Assembly: GCF_000264765.2 (NCBI RefSeq)
Contig: NZ_CP006664.1
Span: 62,001 to 126,000 of the forward strand
From: Edwardsiella anguillarum ET080813
GTDB lineage: Bacteria; Pseudomonadota; Gammaproteobacteria; Enterobacterales; Enterobacteriaceae
Reading direction: 5' to 3'
Length of the DNA: 64,000 bases
Made by a program: the position numbers and the translations under genes. The stretch's first letter is position 1; each line of letters begins with the position of its first letter. Below, one piece after another: positions 47,012 to 58,598 of this stretch. The notes below the pieces were generated by a model. That model saw nothing but the letters and a program-made list of their open reading frames with translations. It was not told the DNA's origin and did no database searches.

Positions 47012-47326
47012 CTACACCTGCATGTTCATAATGTCTTGATAGGCGGCGACCAGGCGGTTGCGCACCTGAATCCCCATCTGCAGCGACACGCTGGATTTCT
47101 GCATATCCAGCATCACGTCGTTCAGCGCCACGCCGGGAACCCCCATCTCAAACTGCTGGGCCTGCAAGCGAGCATGGTTCTGATTGTCGCTGATACGGTC
47201 GATCGCCGACTTCAGCTCGGAAGAAAACGTCCCCTGCGCCACCCCATCCTGCGGGGTGCGGTTGGCGGCGGAAAGCGCGGTGGCCTGAAGCTGCTGTAAA
47301 ACGTTCTCGATGCCGGTGACTGCCAC
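47012..47326 (-). CDS. fliE: flagellar hook-basal body protein FliE
   Basis: Links the MS ring to the proximal rod and is among the first rod proteins exported. 104 residues, as in E. coli. C-terminal [20 protein letters not shown] is the conserved rod-type helix. Monocistronic and divergent from fliF across 252 bp, which should hold the FlhDC-dependent promoters for both directions. Confidence 0.95.
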   Translation of the reverse strand: MAVTGIENVLQQLQATALSAANRTPQDGVAQGTFSSELKSAIDRISDNQNHARLQAQQFEMGVPGVALNDVMLDMQKSSVSLQMGIQVRNRLVAAYQDIMNMQV

Positions 47327-47578
47327 GAAAGGCTCCTTAATGATTGAACACTACCAATTGCATGACAACCTACCATAAGGCGTGAAACCCAAAGCGGGTA
47401 AATAACGCTAAAAATGTCCCTTTCTCCCGCCATCGATTTTGCCGCGTGCGCCAATAATAAAGTGCCTGCTTTTGCAGGTTTTCCGCGATTCGCATTGCCG
47501 CGTCAGGGAGTCTGATTTGTTACACATCCATTCATACCGGCCTCAAGTCCGGACGCAACTGAACAATAAGGTAAGCCC

Positions 47579-49297
47579 ATGAACGCTTCAGCCACCGGTA
47601 CCGCTGGCACCGCAGCAAAAAGCGCTGAGAATAGTATTAAAGCCATACTGGAGCGCGTGCGGGCCAATCCCAAAATTCCCTTACTGTTGGCCAGCGCCGT
47701 CGCCATCGCCATCGTGGTTGTTTTGGCGCTTTGGGCGCGCGCGCCCGATTATCGGGTACTGTACAGCAACATTAGCGATCGCGACGGCGGCGCCATTGTC
47801 ACACAGCTGACCCAGATGAATATCCCCTATCGCTTTGCCAATAACGGCACCACGCTGATGGTGCCCGCGGACAAGGTGTATGACACGCGTCTAAAGCTGG
47901 CCCAGCAGGGTCTCCCCAAGGGAGGCGCCGTCGGCTTTGAGCTGCTCGATCAGGAGAAGTTCGGCATCAGCCAGTTCAGCGAGCAGATCAACTACCAGCG
48001 TGCGCTGGAGGGTGAGTTGGCGCGCACCATCGAGACCCTGGGGCCGGTGGTCAGCGCCCGCGTGCATCTGGCGATGCCTAAGCCGTCGCTGTTCGTCCGT
48101 GAGCAGAAACAGCCCTCCGCCTCCGTCACGCTGACGCTGGAACCGGGACGTGCGCTGGACGATGGCCAGATCAACGCCATCGTCTATATGGTCTCCAGCA
48201 GCGTCGCCGGCCTACCGCCGGGCAACGTCACCGTCGTCGATCAGTTCGGCCACCTGCTGACTCAGCCGGACGGTACCGGACGGGATCTGAACGCCGCCCA
48301 GCTGAAGTTTACCTCTGAGGTAGAGGGTCGCCTGCAGCGCCGGATCGAAACCATCCTGCAGCCGATGCTCGGCAGCGGTAACGTGCACGCCCAGGTCACG
48401 GCCCAGCTGGACTTTGCCAGCCGGGAGCAGACCGACGAGGAGTACAAGCCCAACCAGCTGCCCAACCAGGCCGCGATCCGCAGCCAGCAGATAAGCCAGA
48501 GCGATCAGTCCGGCGGACAGCTGAACGGCGGCGTTCCCGGCGCCCTGTCCAATGAGCCTGCGCCGCCGGCCACCGGCAATATCGACAAGCCGCGCAGCGC
48601 GCAGGGCACCGCGGGCCGCAATGCGCCGACCCCGAGCCGCAGCAGCGCCATCAGCAACAACGGCCGTCTGACCAGCCGCAATGAAAATATCCGGCGCGAC
48701 GAGACCACCAACTACGAGGTGGACAGGACGATTCGCCATACCCAGGAGCGCGCCGGCAATATCGAGCGTCTGTCGGTCGCCGTGGTGGTTAACTACGCCA
48801 CCGACACCAAGGGTAAAGAGATCGCCCTCAGCCAAGAGAAGATGGATCAGATCAACAATCTGGTGCGGGAAGCCATGGGCTTCTCCCAGAGCCGCGGCGA
48901 TACCCTGAGCGTCGTCAACACGCCGTTTAACAGCGTGGAAGACAACGGCGGTGAACTACCCTTCTGGCAGAAGCAGTCCTTTATCGATCTGCTGACCACG
49001 CTGGGACGCTATCTGCTGGTCGCCCTGGTCGCCTGGCTGCTGTGGCGCAAGCTGGTTAAACCGATGCTGACCAAACAGCAGCTGGCCGCCGCCGCCGCGC
49101 AGCAGCGCGTCGACGCCCCGCCGCTCTCGGTGCAGCCGGCCAAACAGCCGAGCAATGAGGAGCTGCAGCAGCGTCGTAAGCTGCAGCAGCGCAGCACCGC
49201 CGAAGCGCAGACCGAGCGCGTACGCGAAATGGCCGAACAGGATCCGCGCGTCGTGGCGCTGGTGATCCGCCAATGGATGAGCACAGAACAACAATGA
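47579..49297 (+). CDS. fliF: flagellar MS-ring protein FliF
   Basis: Forms the MS ring in the inner membrane, base of the motor. 572 residues. TM1 about 37-57 ([18 protein letters not shown]), ring-building motifs about 58-240 ([20 protein letters not shown]), a Ser/Pro/Asn-rich disordered loop about 300-370, TM2 near 470-490 ([19 protein letters not shown]), and the C-terminal tail that binds FliG. First gene of fliFGHIJK; its stop overlaps the fliG start by 4 bp. Confidence 0.98.
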   Translation: MNASATGTAGTAAKSAENSIKAILERVRANPKIPLLLASAVAIAIVVVLALWARAPDYRVLYSNISDRDGGAIVTQLTQMNIPYRFANNGTTLMVPADKVYDTRLKLAQQGLPKGGAVGFELLDQEKFGISQFSEQINYQRALEGELARTIETLGPVVSARVHLAMPKPSLFVREQKQPSASVTLTLEPGRALDDGQINAIVYMVSSSVAGLPPGNVTVVDQFGHLLTQPDGTGRDLNAAQLKFTSEVEGRLQRRIETILQPMLGSGNVHAQVTAQLDFASREQTDEEYKPNQLPNQAAIRSQQISQSDQSGGQLNGGVPGALSNEPAPPATGNIDKPRSAQGTAGRNAPTPSRSSAISNNGRLTSRNENIRRDETTNYEVDRTIRHTQERAGNIERLSVAVVVNYATDTKGKEIALSQEKMDQINNLVREAMGFSQSRGDTLSVVNTPFNSVEDNGGELPFWQKQSFIDLLTTLGRYLLVALVAWLLWRKLVKPMLTKQQLAAAAAQQRVDAPPLSVQPAKQPSNEELQQRRKLQQRSTAEAQTERVREMAEQDPRVVALVIRQWMSTEQQ

Positions 49298-50286
49298 GCC
49301 TGACTGCAACCGAAAAAAGCGCGGTACTTTTGATGACCATCGGCGAAGACCGCGCCGCCGAAGTGTTTAAACACCTCTCTACCCGGGAGGTACAACAGCT
49401 CAGTACCACCATGGCCGGCATGCGTCAGGTCTCCCATCAGCAGCTGACCGAGGTATTGGGCGAGTTTCAGGATGAGGCGGAGCAGTTCGCCGCCCTGAGC
49501 GTCAACGCCAGCGACTACCTGCGTACGGTGCTGGTCAAAGCCCTGGGCGAGGAGCGCGCCGCCAGCCTGCTGGAAGATATTCTGGAGTCGCGCGATACCG
49601 CCAACGGTATCGAAACCCTCAACTTTATGGAACCGCAGGCGGCCGCGGATATCATCCGCGAAGAGCATCCGCAGATCATCGCCACGATCCTGGTGCACCT
49701 GAAGCGTGCCCAGGCGGCCGATATTCTGGCGCAGTTCGATGAACGCCAGCGCAACGACGTCATGCTGCGTATCGCCACCTTCGGCGGCGTGCAGCCGACC
49801 GCCCTGCAGGAGCTAACCGAAGTGCTCAACAACCTGCTCGACGGTCAGAATCTCAAGCGCAGCAAGCTGGGCGGAATCCGCACCGCGGCCGAGATTATCA
49901 ACCTGATGAAGAGCCAGCAGGAAGAGTCGGTCATCGATGCCATGCGCACCCACGACGGCGAGCTGGCGCAGAAGATCATCGACGAGATGTTCCTGTTCGA
50001 AAACCTGGTGGACGTCGACGATCGCAGTATCCAGCGGATTCTGCAGGAGGTCGAAAACGAGTCGCTGCTGATCGCCCTGAAGGGCGCGGACGAAGCGCTG
50101 CGCGAGAAGTTCATGCGCAATATGTCCCAGCGTGCGGCCGATATCCTGCGCGACGACCTGGCGACCCGCGGCCCGATACGCCTGTCGCTGGTCGAGGCGG
50201 AGCAGAAGTCGATTCTGCTTATCGTCCGCCGTCTGGCGGAGACCGGCGAGATCGTGATTGGCGGCGGCGAGGATACCTATGTCTAA
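49294..50286 (+). CDS. fliG: flagellar motor switch protein FliG
   Basis: C-ring torque and switching protein that binds FliF, FliM and the stator MotA. Start at 49294 ([20 protein letters not shown]), overlapping the fliF stop as ATGA; 330 residues versus 331 in E. coli. Charged C-terminal torque helix [19 protein letters not shown] near 233-252 and the EHPQII motif near 124 are intact. Overlaps fliH by 8 bp. Confidence 0.98.
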   Translation: MSLTATEKSAVLLMTIGEDRAAEVFKHLSTREVQQLSTTMAGMRQVSHQQLTEVLGEFQDEAEQFAALSVNASDYLRTVLVKALGEERAASLLEDILESRDTANGIETLNFMEPQAAADIIREEHPQIIATILVHLKRAQAADILAQFDERQRNDVMLRIATFGGVQPTALQELTEVLNNLLDGQNLKRSKLGGIRTAAEIINLMKSQQEESVIDAMRTHDGELAQKIIDEMFLFENLVDVDDRSIQRILQEVENESLLIALKGADEALREKFMRNMSQRAADILRDDLATRGPIRLSLVEAEQKSILLIVRRLAETGEIVIGGGEDTYV

Positions 50287-51031
50287 CTCTCCGTTCCGTA
50301 AACAGGTGCTGCCCAAGGGCAGCCCCGAAGCCAGCGATCCGCGCTGGAAGCCCTGGGAGATGCATGACTTCGCCGCGCCGCGCCGACCGCTGCGTCCACG
50401 CATTGAGGCGGACGAGCAGAGCGACGGCGCCGCCAGCAGCGCCGCGGCCCAGGCGGCCGCACAGGCCGAAGCGGAGCGTCTGCGTCACGACGCTCAACAG
50501 CAGGGGCTGCAGATCGGCCTGCAGCAGGGGGAAAAACAGGGTTATGACGCCGGTTTTCAACAGGGACTGGCGGAGGGGCGCACCCAGGGCATGCAGCAGG
50601 CGATGGCCGAGCAGCAGCCGATGCTGGACAGCTGGCGTACCCTGTCAGCCGAGTTTCAGCGCTCCCTCAACTCCCTCGACAGCGTCATTGCCGCGCGCCT
50701 GATGCAGCTTGCGCTGACCGCCGCGAAACAGATCATCGGCCAGACCCCGCTGTGCGATGCCAGCGGGGTACTGCAGCAAATCCAGCAGCTGATCCACCAG
50801 GAGCCGCTGTTCAGCGGCAATCTGCAGCTGCGCGTCAACCCGCAGGATCTGCCGCTGGTACAGCAGCATCTGGGGGTTCAGCTGGAGCAGCAGGGTTGGA
50901 AGCTGCTGGCAGATACCCAGCTGCACCGCGGCGGCTGTAAGATCAGCGCCGAGGGCGGTGAGCTGGATGCCAGCATCGCGACCCGCTGGCAGGAGCTGTG
51001 CAAGCTGGCTGCGCCGGAGCTGCCGCTATGA
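50279..51031 (+). CDS. fliH: flagellar export ATPase regulator FliH
   Basis: Stator-like partner of the FliI ATPase at the export gate. Start at 50279 ([20 protein letters not shown]) gives 250 residues. N-terminal KPWEMHDF resembles the Trp-containing segment that docks to FliN/FlhA. A GxxxG-rich helix follows ([20 protein letters not shown], about 89-108). The C-terminal domain binds FliI. Overlaps both neighbours, so translation is coupled. Confidence 0.96.
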   Translation: MSNSPFRKQVLPKGSPEASDPRWKPWEMHDFAAPRRPLRPRIEADEQSDGAASSAAAQAAAQAEAERLRHDAQQQGLQIGLQQGEKQGYDAGFQQGLAEGRTQGMQQAMAEQQPMLDSWRTLSAEFQRSLNSLDSVIAARLMQLALTAAKQIIGQTPLCDASGVLQQIQQLIHQEPLFSGNLQLRVNPQDLPLVQQHLGVQLEQQGWKLLADTQLHRGGCKISAEGGELDASIATRWQELCKLAAPELPL

Positions 51032-52386
51032 GCAGTCGGCTTGACACCTGGCTTGGCGCGCTGGCCAGCCTTGAGCGCCGTATCCCTGCCCTGCCGGAGG
51101 CGCGCCGCTACGGTAAGCTGACCCGCGCGACCGGCCTGGTGCTGGAGGCGACCGGCCTGCAGCTACCGATCGGCGCCACCTGTCGCGTCGAGCGCCACGA
51201 TGGCCACCAGGTGCTGGACGTCGAGGCCGAAGTGGTCGGCTTTAACGGCCGGCAGTTATTCCTGATGCCGTTGGAAGAGGTCGAGGGCATTGTGCCCGGC
51301 GCCCGCGTCTGGGCGCCGGCCGCCGCCTTAAACAGCGGCAAGCAGCTTCCCCTGGGCCCCGCCCTGCTGGGCCGCGTACTCGACGGCAGCGCCCGCCCCC
51401 TCGACGGCCTGCCGCCGCCGGATGAGAGCGACCACGGCGGACTGAGCAGCCAACCGTTCAACCCGCTGCAGCGAACGCCGATCACCCAGGTGCTGGACGT
51501 CGGCGTACGCGCCATTAACGCCCTACTGACGGTGGGGCGCGGCCAGCGCATGGGGCTGTTTGCCGGCTCCGGGGTCGGTAAGAGCGTGCTGCTCGGGATG
51601 ATGGCGCGCTACACTCAGGCCGATGTGATCGTCGTCGGGCTGATCGGCGAGCGCGGCCGCGAGGTCAAAGACTTCATCGAGAATATCCTCGGCGAGGAGG
51701 GACGTCAGCGCTCGGTGGTGATCGCCGCCCCCGCGGATGTCTCGCCGCTGCTGCGCATGCAGGGCGCCGCCTATGCCACCCGTATCGCCGAAGACTTCCG
51801 CGATCGGGGCCAGCACGTGCTGCTGATCATGGACTCCCTGACCCGCTACGCCATGGCCCAGCGTGAGATCGCGCTAGCCATCGGCGAGCCGCCGGCCACC
51901 AAAGGCTACCCACCGTCGGTCTTCGCCAAGCTGCCCGCCCTGGTGGAGCGCGCCGGCAACGGGATCAGCGGCGGCGGCTCCATCACCGCATTTTATACCG
52001 TCCTCACCGAGGGTGACGATCAGCAGGATCCCATCGCCGACTCGGCGCGCGCCATCCTGGATGGCCACGTGGTGCTGTCGCGCCGTCTGGCGGAGGCCGG
52101 CCACTACCCGGCCATCGACATCGAGGCCTCCATCAGCCGCGCCATGACCTCGCTGATCGATGAGGCGCACTATGCGCGAGTGCGCAGCTTCAAACAGCTG
52201 CTCTCCAGCTATCAGCGCAACCGGGATCTGATCAGCGTCGGTGCCTATGCGCGCGGCAGCGATCCGCTGCTGGATCAGGCCATCGCGCTCTATCCGCAGC
52301 TTGAGGCGTTTCTGCAGCAGGGCATTTTTGAGCGCAGCGACTATCAACAGGCCTGTACGGCGCTGCAAGCGCTGTTCAGCGCATAG
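51028..52386 (+). CDS. fliI: flagellum-specific ATP synthase FliI
   Basis: Hexameric ATPase that prepares substrates for flagellar type III export. 452 residues from the ATG at 51028, overlapping the fliH stop. Walker [13 protein letters not shown] near 178, [15 protein letters not shown] near 204 and Walker [19 protein letters not shown] near 262 are all present, as in F1-beta-like export ATPases. Confidence 0.98.
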   Translation: MSSRLDTWLGALASLERRIPALPEARRYGKLTRATGLVLEATGLQLPIGATCRVERHDGHQVLDVEAEVVGFNGRQLFLMPLEEVEGIVPGARVWAPAAALNSGKQLPLGPALLGRVLDGSARPLDGLPPPDESDHGGLSSQPFNPLQRTPITQVLDVGVRAINALLTVGRGQRMGLFAGSGVGKSVLLGMMARYTQADVIVVGLIGERGREVKDFIENILGEEGRQRSVVIAAPADVSPLLRMQGAAYATRIAEDFRDRGQHVLLIMDSLTRYAMAQREIALAIGEPPATKGYPPSVFAKLPALVERAGNGISGGGSITAFYTVLTEGDDQQDPIADSARAILDGHVVLSRRLAEAGHYPAIDIEASISRAMTSLIDEAHYARVRSFKQLLSSYQRNRDLISVGAYARGSDPLLDQAIALYPQLEAFLQQGIFERSDYQQACTALQALFSA

Positions 52387-52416
52387 CCATCGCCGATGGC
52401 CTAAGGGGAGGTTGGC

Positions 52417-52857
52417 ATGTCATCAGCATTAAACACCCTACGCGAACTGGCGCAGCAGGATGTCGATCAGGCGACCCGAGCGCTGGGTCATGCCCGCCAG
52501 GCCTGTCAACAGGCCCAGCAGCAACTGGAGATGCTGCTGAACTACCAGGATGAGTATCGCCGACGCCTGAATCAGGGGATGAGCGGCGGGATCGCCGCGG
52601 CCAGCTGGTATAACTATCAGCAGTTTATCCTGACGCTGGAGCAGGCCATCGAGCAGCACCGGACGCAGCTGAATCAGTGCCACTCCCGTCTGGAGCACGC
52701 GACCCACAGCTGGCAGCTGAAGCAGCAGCGCCTGAGCGCCTTCAGCGCCCTGCACGAGCGCGCCGAGGTGCAGCGCCAGATAATACTGAATAAACAGGAT
52801 CAAAAACGGATGGATGAGTACGCCCAGCGTGCCAGCCAAAGGAGAGAAAAATCATGA
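52417..52857 (+). CDS. fliJ: flagellar export chaperone-like protein FliJ
   Basis: Central stalk-like coiled coil of the FliHIJ complex, escorting export chaperones. 146 residues, almost entirely two helices rich in Gln ([20 protein letters not shown] near 27-46). AAGGGGAGG ribosome binding site precedes it. Overlaps fliK by 4 bp. Length and position are typical. Confidence 0.95.
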   Translation: MSSALNTLRELAQQDVDQATRALGHARQACQQAQQQLEMLLNYQDEYRRRLNQGMSGGIAAASWYNYQQFILTLEQAIEQHRTQLNQCHSRLEHATHSWQLKQQRLSAFSALHERAEVQRQIILNKQDQKRMDEYAQRASQRREKS

Positions 52858-54119
52858 CAACGCCCGTTGCCATCACGCTTAACACCGCCTCCGCGTCGAT
52901 AGATAGCCCGGCGGCGGACGCCGGCGATGGCTTCCCGTTTGCCGATATACTAGCGCTGATCAGCCAGCCGGGCAGCAAGCAGGCGCTGATCCAGGCGCTG
53001 CAGCAGCCGGAAGGCCAGACGCCGACCGGGCCGCACAGCGCCCTGCTCAGCCGCCTGTCCCAGATGAGCGCCACGCAGCGTCAGGCGCTGTTGGCCAGCC
53101 TAGAGAATCAGCGCGACCAGCGGCTTGACCCGGCGGAGATCGTCGCGGCGGCGCGCCAGACCCCGGCGCTGACGATACCGGATCACCCGCAGAAAATCGT
53201 GCCGGAAACCGCCGACGCGACGACCCAGCAGGCGATCGCCGCCCTGCTGGCGATGCTGCCGCCGCGCGCCGACGCCCCGTCCCAGACCTTTACGCCGGGC
53301 AGCGTACGCACCGGCGACGGCGACGACCTGATGCGCCTGCTCTCCCCACGCCGGGGAGCGCCGGAAAGCTCACTGACCTCGCTGTTAGGCAACGCTAACG
53401 CGACTAACGCGCGCCCTGACGCCCTAACGCAGCGCGCCGACATCGCTCCGCTGCTCAGCGCCAAGGCATCGCCCACGACGCCGGGGATCAACACGCTGGA
53501 TACCGCCAGTTCACTGGTCAGCCTGAATACCCCGGAGCGCCGCAGCCTGTCGCATGACCTCCAGCCGGGTCACAGCGCACAGGCCATTACGCCGACCGCC
53601 CTGCACGCCGCGCCGACGCCGGCGACGCCCCAGCTCAGCGCTACGCCGCTGGCCTCTGCCGCCACGGCCAGCGCGCCGCTGCTCAACGCGCCCCTCGGCA
53701 GCGGTGAGTGGCAGCAGGCGCTGGGACAGCAGGTGCTGATGTTTGCCCGTAACGGCCAGCATCAGGCCGAGCTGCGCCTGCACCCGCAGGATCTCGGCGC
53801 CGTCCAGATCACGCTGCGTCTGGACGATAATCAAGCGCAGCTGCATATGGCCGCCGCGCACGGTCAGGTCCGCGCCGCGCTGGAAGCCGCCCTGCCGCAT
53901 CTGCGCACGGCGCTGGCGGAAAGCGGTATTCAGCTGGGACAGAGCAGCATCGGCAGCGAGGCCCAGTCGCAGTGGGGCAATGGCCAGCAGCAGGGGCAGG
54001 CCCCGCAGCCGGATGCCACGCCGTTTATCGTGGCCGACAATGCGGTCCCGACGCCGCTGGACGCCGTTGCGCCGACCACGGTGCGCCGCCCTCTGGGCGC
54101 CGTCGATATCAGCGTTTAG
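52854..54119 (+). CDS. fliK: flagellar hook-length control protein FliK
   Basis: Molecular ruler that switches export from hook to filament substrates. 421 residues: a long, low-complexity Ala/Pro/Thr/Ser-rich ruler region (about 1-280) and a compact C-terminal switch domain with the conserved [20 protein letters not shown] (about 303-322). C-terminal disordered tail. Last gene before a terminator, so fliFGHIJK ends here. Confidence 0.95.
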   Translation: MTTPVAITLNTASASIDSPAADAGDGFPFADILALISQPGSKQALIQALQQPEGQTPTGPHSALLSRLSQMSATQRQALLASLENQRDQRLDPAEIVAAARQTPALTIPDHPQKIVPETADATTQQAIAALLAMLPPRADAPSQTFTPGSVRTGDGDDLMRLLSPRRGAPESSLTSLLGNANATNARPDALTQRADIAPLLSAKASPTTPGINTLDTASSLVSLNTPERRSLSHDLQPGHSAQAITPTALHAAPTPATPQLSATPLASAATASAPLLNAPLGSGEWQQALGQQVLMFARNGQHQAELRLHPQDLGAVQITLRLDDNQAQLHMAAAHGQVRAALEAALPHLRTALAESGIQLGQSSIGSEAQSQWGNGQQQGQAPQPDATPFIVADNAVPTPLDAVAPTTVRRPLGAVDISV

Positions 54120-54138
54120 CACGCCTGACAGAAACAGA

Positions 54139-54170
54139 ACGGGGCAATCGCCCGATTAGCCCCGTTTTTT
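54139..54170 (+). terminator. Rho-independent terminator after fliK
   Basis: ACGGGGC ... GCCCCG stem with a 13-nt loop that can itself pair (ATCGCCCGAT), followed by six T. Separates fliFGHIJK from fliLMNOPQR. Confidence 0.88.
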
Positions 54171-54269
54171 GACGTTATTCCCGCCATTGTTCCGGCCTGA
54201 CGGCAGGGATAATAGCTTTAGCGAATTTCCATGCGCGTTGCGCACACAGCTACAGGAATCATCCCCCTT

Positions 54270-54749
54270 ATGTCTGATATGTCACTCCCAAACCGCTCCG
54301 CTAAACGGCGCAAATGGGTATTGATCCTGTTGGTGCTCTTTGCCGCGCTGGCCGCCGGCGGCGGCTACTTCGGCTGGCACTATTATCAACAGACACAGCA
54401 GCACACCGTCAAGCAGGCGCCGATTCCGCTGCCGGTATTTATGGCGCTGGATCCGTTTACGGTTAACCTGCTGAGTAACGGCGACGACAGCGACCGCGTC
54501 CTGTATGTCGGCATTACCCTGCGTCTGCCTGATGAGGGTACTCGTAAGCGTCTAAACGACTATCTGCCTGAGGTACGTAGCCGTCTGTTAATGCTGCTCT
54601 CCCGCCAGCAGGCTGCAACGCTGGCCTCCGAGCAGGGTAAAAAAGCGTTGATGGACGAAATTAAATCCACCCTGCGCGCGCCGGTCGTCAGCGGCCAGCC
54701 GGCACAGATGGTCAATGACGTTATGTTCACAGCGTTCATCCTGCGGTAA
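54270..54749 (+). CDS. fliL: flagellar basal body-associated protein FliL
   Basis: Single-pass inner-membrane protein around the stators. Chosen start 54270 ([20 protein letters not shown]) gives 159 residues; an in-frame Met three codons later is possible and an earlier one lacks homology. TM helix about 15-36 ([20 protein letters not shown]). Periplasmic domain with [13 protein letters not shown] and [14 protein letters not shown], ending FILR as in E. coli. First gene of fliLMNOPQR. Confidence 0.94.
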   Translation: MSDMSLPNRSAKRRKWVLILLVLFAALAAGGGYFGWHYYQQTQQHTVKQAPIPLPVFMALDPFTVNLLSNGDDSDRVLYVGITLRLPDEGTRKRLNDYLPEVRSRLLMLLSRQQAATLASEQGKKALMDEIKSTLRAPVVSGQPAQMVNDVMFTAFILR

Positions 54750-54754
54750 CCGTT

Positions 54755-55768
54755 ATGTCCGATAGCATTCTGTCTCAAGCCGAAATAGACGCGCTGCTCA
54801 ATGGCGACAGCGATGCCGCGCCCAGCGAGCAGCATGCGTCACTGGAAACCCACGACGGCGAAGTCCGTCCCTACGATCCCACCACCCAGCGACGCGTCGT
54901 ACGCGAACGTCTGCAGGCGCTGGAGATCGTCAACGAGCGTTTCGCCCGTCAGTTCCGTATGGGACTATTTAACCTGCTGCGCCGCAGTCCGGATATCACG
55001 GTAGGCGCGGTGCGTATTCAGCCCTACCATGAGTTTGCCCGTAACCTGCCGGTGCCGACCAACCTGAACCTGGTACACCTGAAGCCCCTGCGCGGCACCG
55101 CGCTGATGGTCTTCGAGCCCAGCCTGGTGTTTATGGCGGTCGATAACCTGTTCGGCGGCGATGGCCGCTTCCCCACCAAGGTGGACGGCCGTGAGTTTAC
55201 CCACACCGAACAGCGGGTGATCCAGCGCATGCTGCGACTGGCGCTGGATGCCTATCGCGATGCCTGGGGCGCTATCTTCAAGCTGGACGTCGAATATGTC
55301 CGCTCAGAGATCCAGGTGAAATTTACCAATATCACCACCTCCCCTAACGATATCGTGGTCACAACGCCCTTTACCGTTGAGGTCGGAGCCCTGAGCGGGG
55401 AGTTCAATATCTGTATCCCCTTCTCAATGATCGAACCGCTGCGCGAGCTGCTGGTCAACCCGCCGCTGGAGAACTCCAAACAGGAGGATCAGCACTGGCG
55501 CGATACCCTTAGCAAGCAGGTACAGCACTCCGAGCTGGAGCTGGTGGCCAATTTTGTCGACGTTCCGCTGCGTCTGTCTGACGTTCTTAAGCTGCAGATC
55601 GGCGACGTATTGCCTATCGACCGGCCCGACCGCCTGGTGGCCAACGTAGACGGTGTGCCGGTGTTAACCTGCCAGTATGGCTGCTATCACGGCCAGTATG
55701 CACTGCGCGTAGAAAAAATGATTAACCCTATTTTAGATGCGACTTCGCGAGGAAATTCCGATGAGTGA
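54755..55768 (+). CDS. fliM: flagellar motor switch protein FliM
   Basis: C-ring protein that receives phospho-CheY. 337 residues. The CheY-binding N-terminus SDSILSQAEIDALLNGD is intact; middle domain with FGGDGRF and FTHTEQRV near 132-152; C-terminal SpoA domain binding FliN (about 255-330). 5 bp after fliL, 8-bp overlap with fliN. Confidence 0.98.
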   Translation: MSDSILSQAEIDALLNGDSDAAPSEQHASLETHDGEVRPYDPTTQRRVVRERLQALEIVNERFARQFRMGLFNLLRRSPDITVGAVRIQPYHEFARNLPVPTNLNLVHLKPLRGTALMVFEPSLVFMAVDNLFGGDGRFPTKVDGREFTHTEQRVIQRMLRLALDAYRDAWGAIFKLDVEYVRSEIQVKFTNITTSPNDIVVTTPFTVEVGALSGEFNICIPFSMIEPLRELLVNPPLENSKQEDQHWRDTLSKQVQHSELELVANFVDVPLRLSDVLKLQIGDVLPIDRPDRLVANVDGVPVLTCQYGCYHGQYALRVEKMINPILDATSRGNSDE

Positions 55769-56174
55769 CGCCAACAAGCCGTCAGCTGACGCTCAGGATG
55801 ACGCCGCCGACCTGTGGGCGGAAGCAATGGGAGAACAACAGTCCGCCGCACAGAATAACGGCGATATTTTTCAGAATCTGGACGAGACGCCGACGCTGGG
55901 CGCCGGCAGCGGTCAGGATATCGATCTGATCCTGGATATCCCGGTCAAGCTGACCGTGGAGCTGGGCCGCACCAAGATGACCATCAAGGAGCTGCTGCGC
56001 CTGTCGCAGGGATCCGTGGTGGCGCTGGATGGCCTGGCCGGGGAGCCGCTGGATGTGCTGATCAACGGCTATCTGATAGCCCAGGGAGAGGTGGTGGTGG
56101 TCAACGATAAATTCGGCGTCCGCATTACCGATATCATCACTCCGTCAGAACGCATGCGTCGCCTGAGCCGCTGA
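55761..56174 (+). CDS. fliN: flagellar motor switch protein FliN
   Basis: Lower C-ring and export-docking protein. From the ATG at 55761 (MSDANKPSADAQDDAADLWA), overlapping the fliM end, 137 residues. SpoA domain about 58-135 with DIPVKLTVELGRTKMTIKEL and GEVVVVNDKFGVRI, ending RMRRLSR. Confidence 0.98.
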   Translation: MSDANKPSADAQDDAADLWAEAMGEQQSAAQNNGDIFQNLDETPTLGAGSGQDIDLILDIPVKLTVELGRTKMTIKELLRLSQGSVVALDGLAGEPLDVLINGYLIAQGEVVVVNDKFGVRITDIITPSERMRRLSR

Positions 56175-56175
56175 T

Positions 56176-56571
56176 ATGTCCAGCGTCGTCGCGGCGATCC
56201 CCGCCGCCCCCGCACTGCCGACAGAAAGCGTACTGACCCAGGTGGGCGGTACGCTGGGCGGCATTCTGCTGCTGATCCTGGCGCTGGCCTGGCTGGTCAA
56301 GCGCCTGGGATTCGCCACCCGTCCACGCGGAGAGCGTCTGCTCAACGTCCGCGCCAGCTGTAGCCTCGGACAACGTGAACGGCTGGTGGTGGTCGAGGTG
56401 GATAACCAGTGTCTGGTGCTCGGCGTCACGGCCCAGAGCATCACCCATCTACATACCTTTGATGTGCCGGCGACGACGGAGCACGATGCGACCGAGCGAC
56501 CGACCTCATTCCAGCACCTGCTGCGCCAGGCCGCACGTCACCGGTTTGGCCGAAGTAAAGAGAACTCCTGA
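56176..56571 (+). CDS. fliO: flagellar export apparatus assembly protein FliO
   Basis: Membrane scaffold for assembly of the FliP ring. 131 residues: TM helix about 26-46 ([19 protein letters not shown]) and a basic cytoplasmic domain with [20 protein letters not shown] near 56-75. One-base gap after fliN and one-base overlap with fliP. Confidence 0.94.
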   Translation: MSSVVAAIPAAPALPTESVLTQVGGTLGGILLLILALAWLVKRLGFATRPRGERLLNVRASCSLGQRERLVVVEVDNQCLVLGVTAQSITHLHTFDVPATTEHDATERPTSFQHLLRQAARHRFGRSKENS

Positions 56572-57311
56572 TGCGGCCTATTCTGCGTTACACCCTGCTG
56601 TCGGGGCTGCTGCTGTGCGCGCCCGCGGCACTGGCCCAGCTGCCCGGAATTATCAGTCAACCACTGGCGCACGGCGGGCAGAGCTGGTCCCTGCCGGTCC
56701 AGACGCTGGTCTTCCTGACTTCGCTCAGCTTCCTGCCGGCCGCGCTGCTGCTGATGACCAGCTTTACCCGGATCATCATCGTTCTCGGCCTGCTGCGCAA
56801 CGCGCTGGGTACCCCCTCTGCGCCGCCGAATCAGGTGCTGCTGGGGCTCGCGCTATTTTTAACCTTTTTTATCATGTCGCCGGTGCTCGATAAGATCTAC
56901 CAGGACGCCTATCAGCCGTTCAGCGAACAGAAAATCAGCATGGAGACCGCCCTGGATCGCGGCGCCAAACCGCTGCGGGCCTTTATGCTGCGTCAGACCC
57001 GTGAAACCGATCTGGCGCTGTTCTCCCGGCTGGCTAAGCAGCCGGAGATGCAGGGACCGGAAGATGTGCCGATGCGGATTCTGCTGCCGGCCTACGTCAC
57101 CAGCGAACTGAAAACGGCGTTCCAGATCGGCTTTACCGTCTTTATTCCGTTTTTGATCATCGACCTGGTCGTCGCCAGCGTGTTGATGGCGCTGGGGATG
57201 ATGATGGTGCCTCCGGCCACCATCTCGCTGCCGTTTAAGCTGATGCTGTTTGTCCTGGTGGACGGCTGGCAGCTGCTGCTCGGCTCGCTGGCGCAAAGCT
57301 TCTACACCTAA
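56571..57311 (+). CDS. fliP: flagellar export gate protein FliP
   Basis: Pore-forming subunit of the type III export gate. 246 residues with a cleavable signal peptide ([15 protein letters not shown], cleavage near 22), four later helices, [26 protein letters not shown] near 74 split across the helix, and [20 protein letters not shown] near 185-204. Followed by an unusual 147-bp gap before fliQ. Confidence 0.97.
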   Translation: MRPILRYTLLSGLLLCAPAALAQLPGIISQPLAHGGQSWSLPVQTLVFLTSLSFLPAALLLMTSFTRIIIVLGLLRNALGTPSAPPNQVLLGLALFLTFFIMSPVLDKIYQDAYQPFSEQKISMETALDRGAKPLRAFMLRQTRETDLALFSRLAKQPEMQGPEDVPMRILLPAYVTSELKTAFQIGFTVFIPFLIIDLVVASVLMALGMMMVPPATISLPFKLMLFVLVDGWQLLLGSLAQSFYT

Positions 57312-57458
57312 CGCCCATCGCGTTAGGCTAATTATCCGCCGCCCTGCCCCGGCGGGCATACCGCGTACGCCGCATCGGCGGCGGTATCGCCGTCCGCGTC
57401 GGGGCCATGCGGCTGTCACAACCACGCCTATTGGGATAGGCGATACGAGGAGGACGCC
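57312..57458. other. unusual 147-bp spacer inside the fliLMNOPQR operon
   Basis: fliP and fliQ are normally about 10 bp apart in enterics. Here a GC-rich spacer intervenes, with potential hairpins such as ATACCGC...GCGGTAT (57358-57389) and CGCCTATTGGGATAGGCG near 57425. No ORF, no terminator with a T-run. GAGGAGG supplies a strong ribosome binding site for fliQ. Possibly a small repeat element inserted without breaking the operon. Confidence 0.65.
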
Positions 57459-57728
57459 ATGACGCCGGAATCGGTAATGGCCCTGGGATATCAGGCAATG
57501 AAAGTGGGGCTGGCGCTGGCCACTCCGCTGCTGCTGGCCGCGCTGATCAGCGGTCTGCTGATCAGCCTGCTGCAGGCGGCGACCCAAATCAACGAAATGA
57601 CCCTGTCGTTTATCCCCAAAATTCTGGCCGTCTTCGCCACCCTGGTGGTCGCCGGCCCCTGGATGCTCAGCCTGCTGCTGGACTATATGCACACCCTCTT
57701 CAGCAGTCTGCCGACCCTGATCGGCTAG
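57459..57728 (+). CDS. fliQ: flagellar export gate protein FliQ
   Basis: Two-helix export gate subunit, 89 residues. [20 protein letters not shown] start, helix 1 about 16-40, helix 2 about 50-75, with [20 protein letters not shown] between them as in the family. 2 bp before fliR. Confidence 0.97.
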   Translation: MTPESVMALGYQAMKVGLALATPLLLAALISGLLISLLQAATQINEMTLSFIPKILAVFATLVVAGPWMLSLLLDYMHTLFSSLPTLIG

Positions 57729-57730
57729 CC

Positions 57731-58519
57731 ATGATCACCTTCGATCCCGCCCAGCTCACGCTCTGGCTGGGGCAGTTTTTCTGGCCCTTTATCCGTCTGC
57801 TGGCCCTGTACAGCACCGCGCCGATGCTGGGCGAGAAAGCGGTGCCGCGCAAGGTGCGCATCGCCCTGGCCGCGCTGACGGCCTTTCTGCTGGCCCCCCA
57901 GCTGCCGCCGACGGATATTACGCTGGCCAGCGGCGGCGCGCTGTGGCTAGCTATCCAGCAGATCCTGATCGGCTGTGCCATCGGCCTGACCATGCAGCTC
58001 GCCTTTGCCGCCGTGCGTCTGGCCGGGGAGGTGATCGGCATGCAGATGGGGCTGTCGTTTGCCACCTTCTTTGACCCCTCCGGCGGCCCCAATATGCCGG
58101 TCCTGGCGCGCCTGCTTAACCTGCTGGCTCTGCTGCTGTTTCTCAGCCTCAACGGCCACCTGTGGACCCTCTCCCTGCTGGCCGATAGCTTCCGTACGCT
58201 GCCCCTGTCGACGCACCCGCTGAACGGCAACGGGTTCCTGGCCCTGGCCCAGAGCGGCAATCTGATCTTTCTCAACGGCATGATGCTGGCCCTGCCGCTG
58301 ATCGCTCTGCTGCTGACCCTCAACATGGCGCTGGGGTTGCTCAACCGCATGACGCCCCAGCTATCCATCTTCGTCGTCGGCTTTCCGCTGACCCTCACCA
58401 TCGGCATGATGACGCTTAGCATGTTGATGCCGATGCTGGCGCCCTTCGTCGAACACCTGATGCAGACCCTGTTTGACCGTCTCACGGTGATCCTGGGCGG
58501 CATGCAGATGATCTCATGA
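57731..58519 (+). CDS. fliR: flagellar export gate protein FliR
   Basis: Export gate subunit with six or more hydrophobic helices, 262 residues. Conserved block [20 protein letters not shown] near 97-116 and [16 protein letters not shown] near 204. Last gene of fliLMNOPQR; flhB is not in the window. Ends at a hairpin shared with gloC. Confidence 0.97.
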   Translation: MITFDPAQLTLWLGQFFWPFIRLLALYSTAPMLGEKAVPRKVRIALAALTAFLLAPQLPPTDITLASGGALWLAIQQILIGCAIGLTMQLAFAAVRLAGEVIGMQMGLSFATFFDPSGGPNMPVLARLLNLLALLLFLSLNGHLWTLSLLADSFRTLPLSTHPLNGNGFLALAQSGNLIFLNGMMLALPLIALLLTLNMALGLLNRMTPQLSIFVVGFPLTLTIGMMTLSMLMPMLAPFVEHLMQTLFDRLTVILGGMQMIS

Positions 58520-58538
58520 TCCCGCGCGATGAGAGATC

Positions 58539-58564
58539 AAAAAAGACGCGCTAAGGCGTCTTTC
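58539..58564. terminator. bidirectional terminator between fliR and gloC
   Basis: AAAAAAGACGC GCTAAG GCGTCTTTC: the T-run is longer on the minus strand (gloC side) and short on the plus strand. It serves the two convergent genes. Confidence 0.82.
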
Positions 58565-58598
58565 ATTCGAGTGGGTAAAGCGGCGCCGAACGGCGCCG

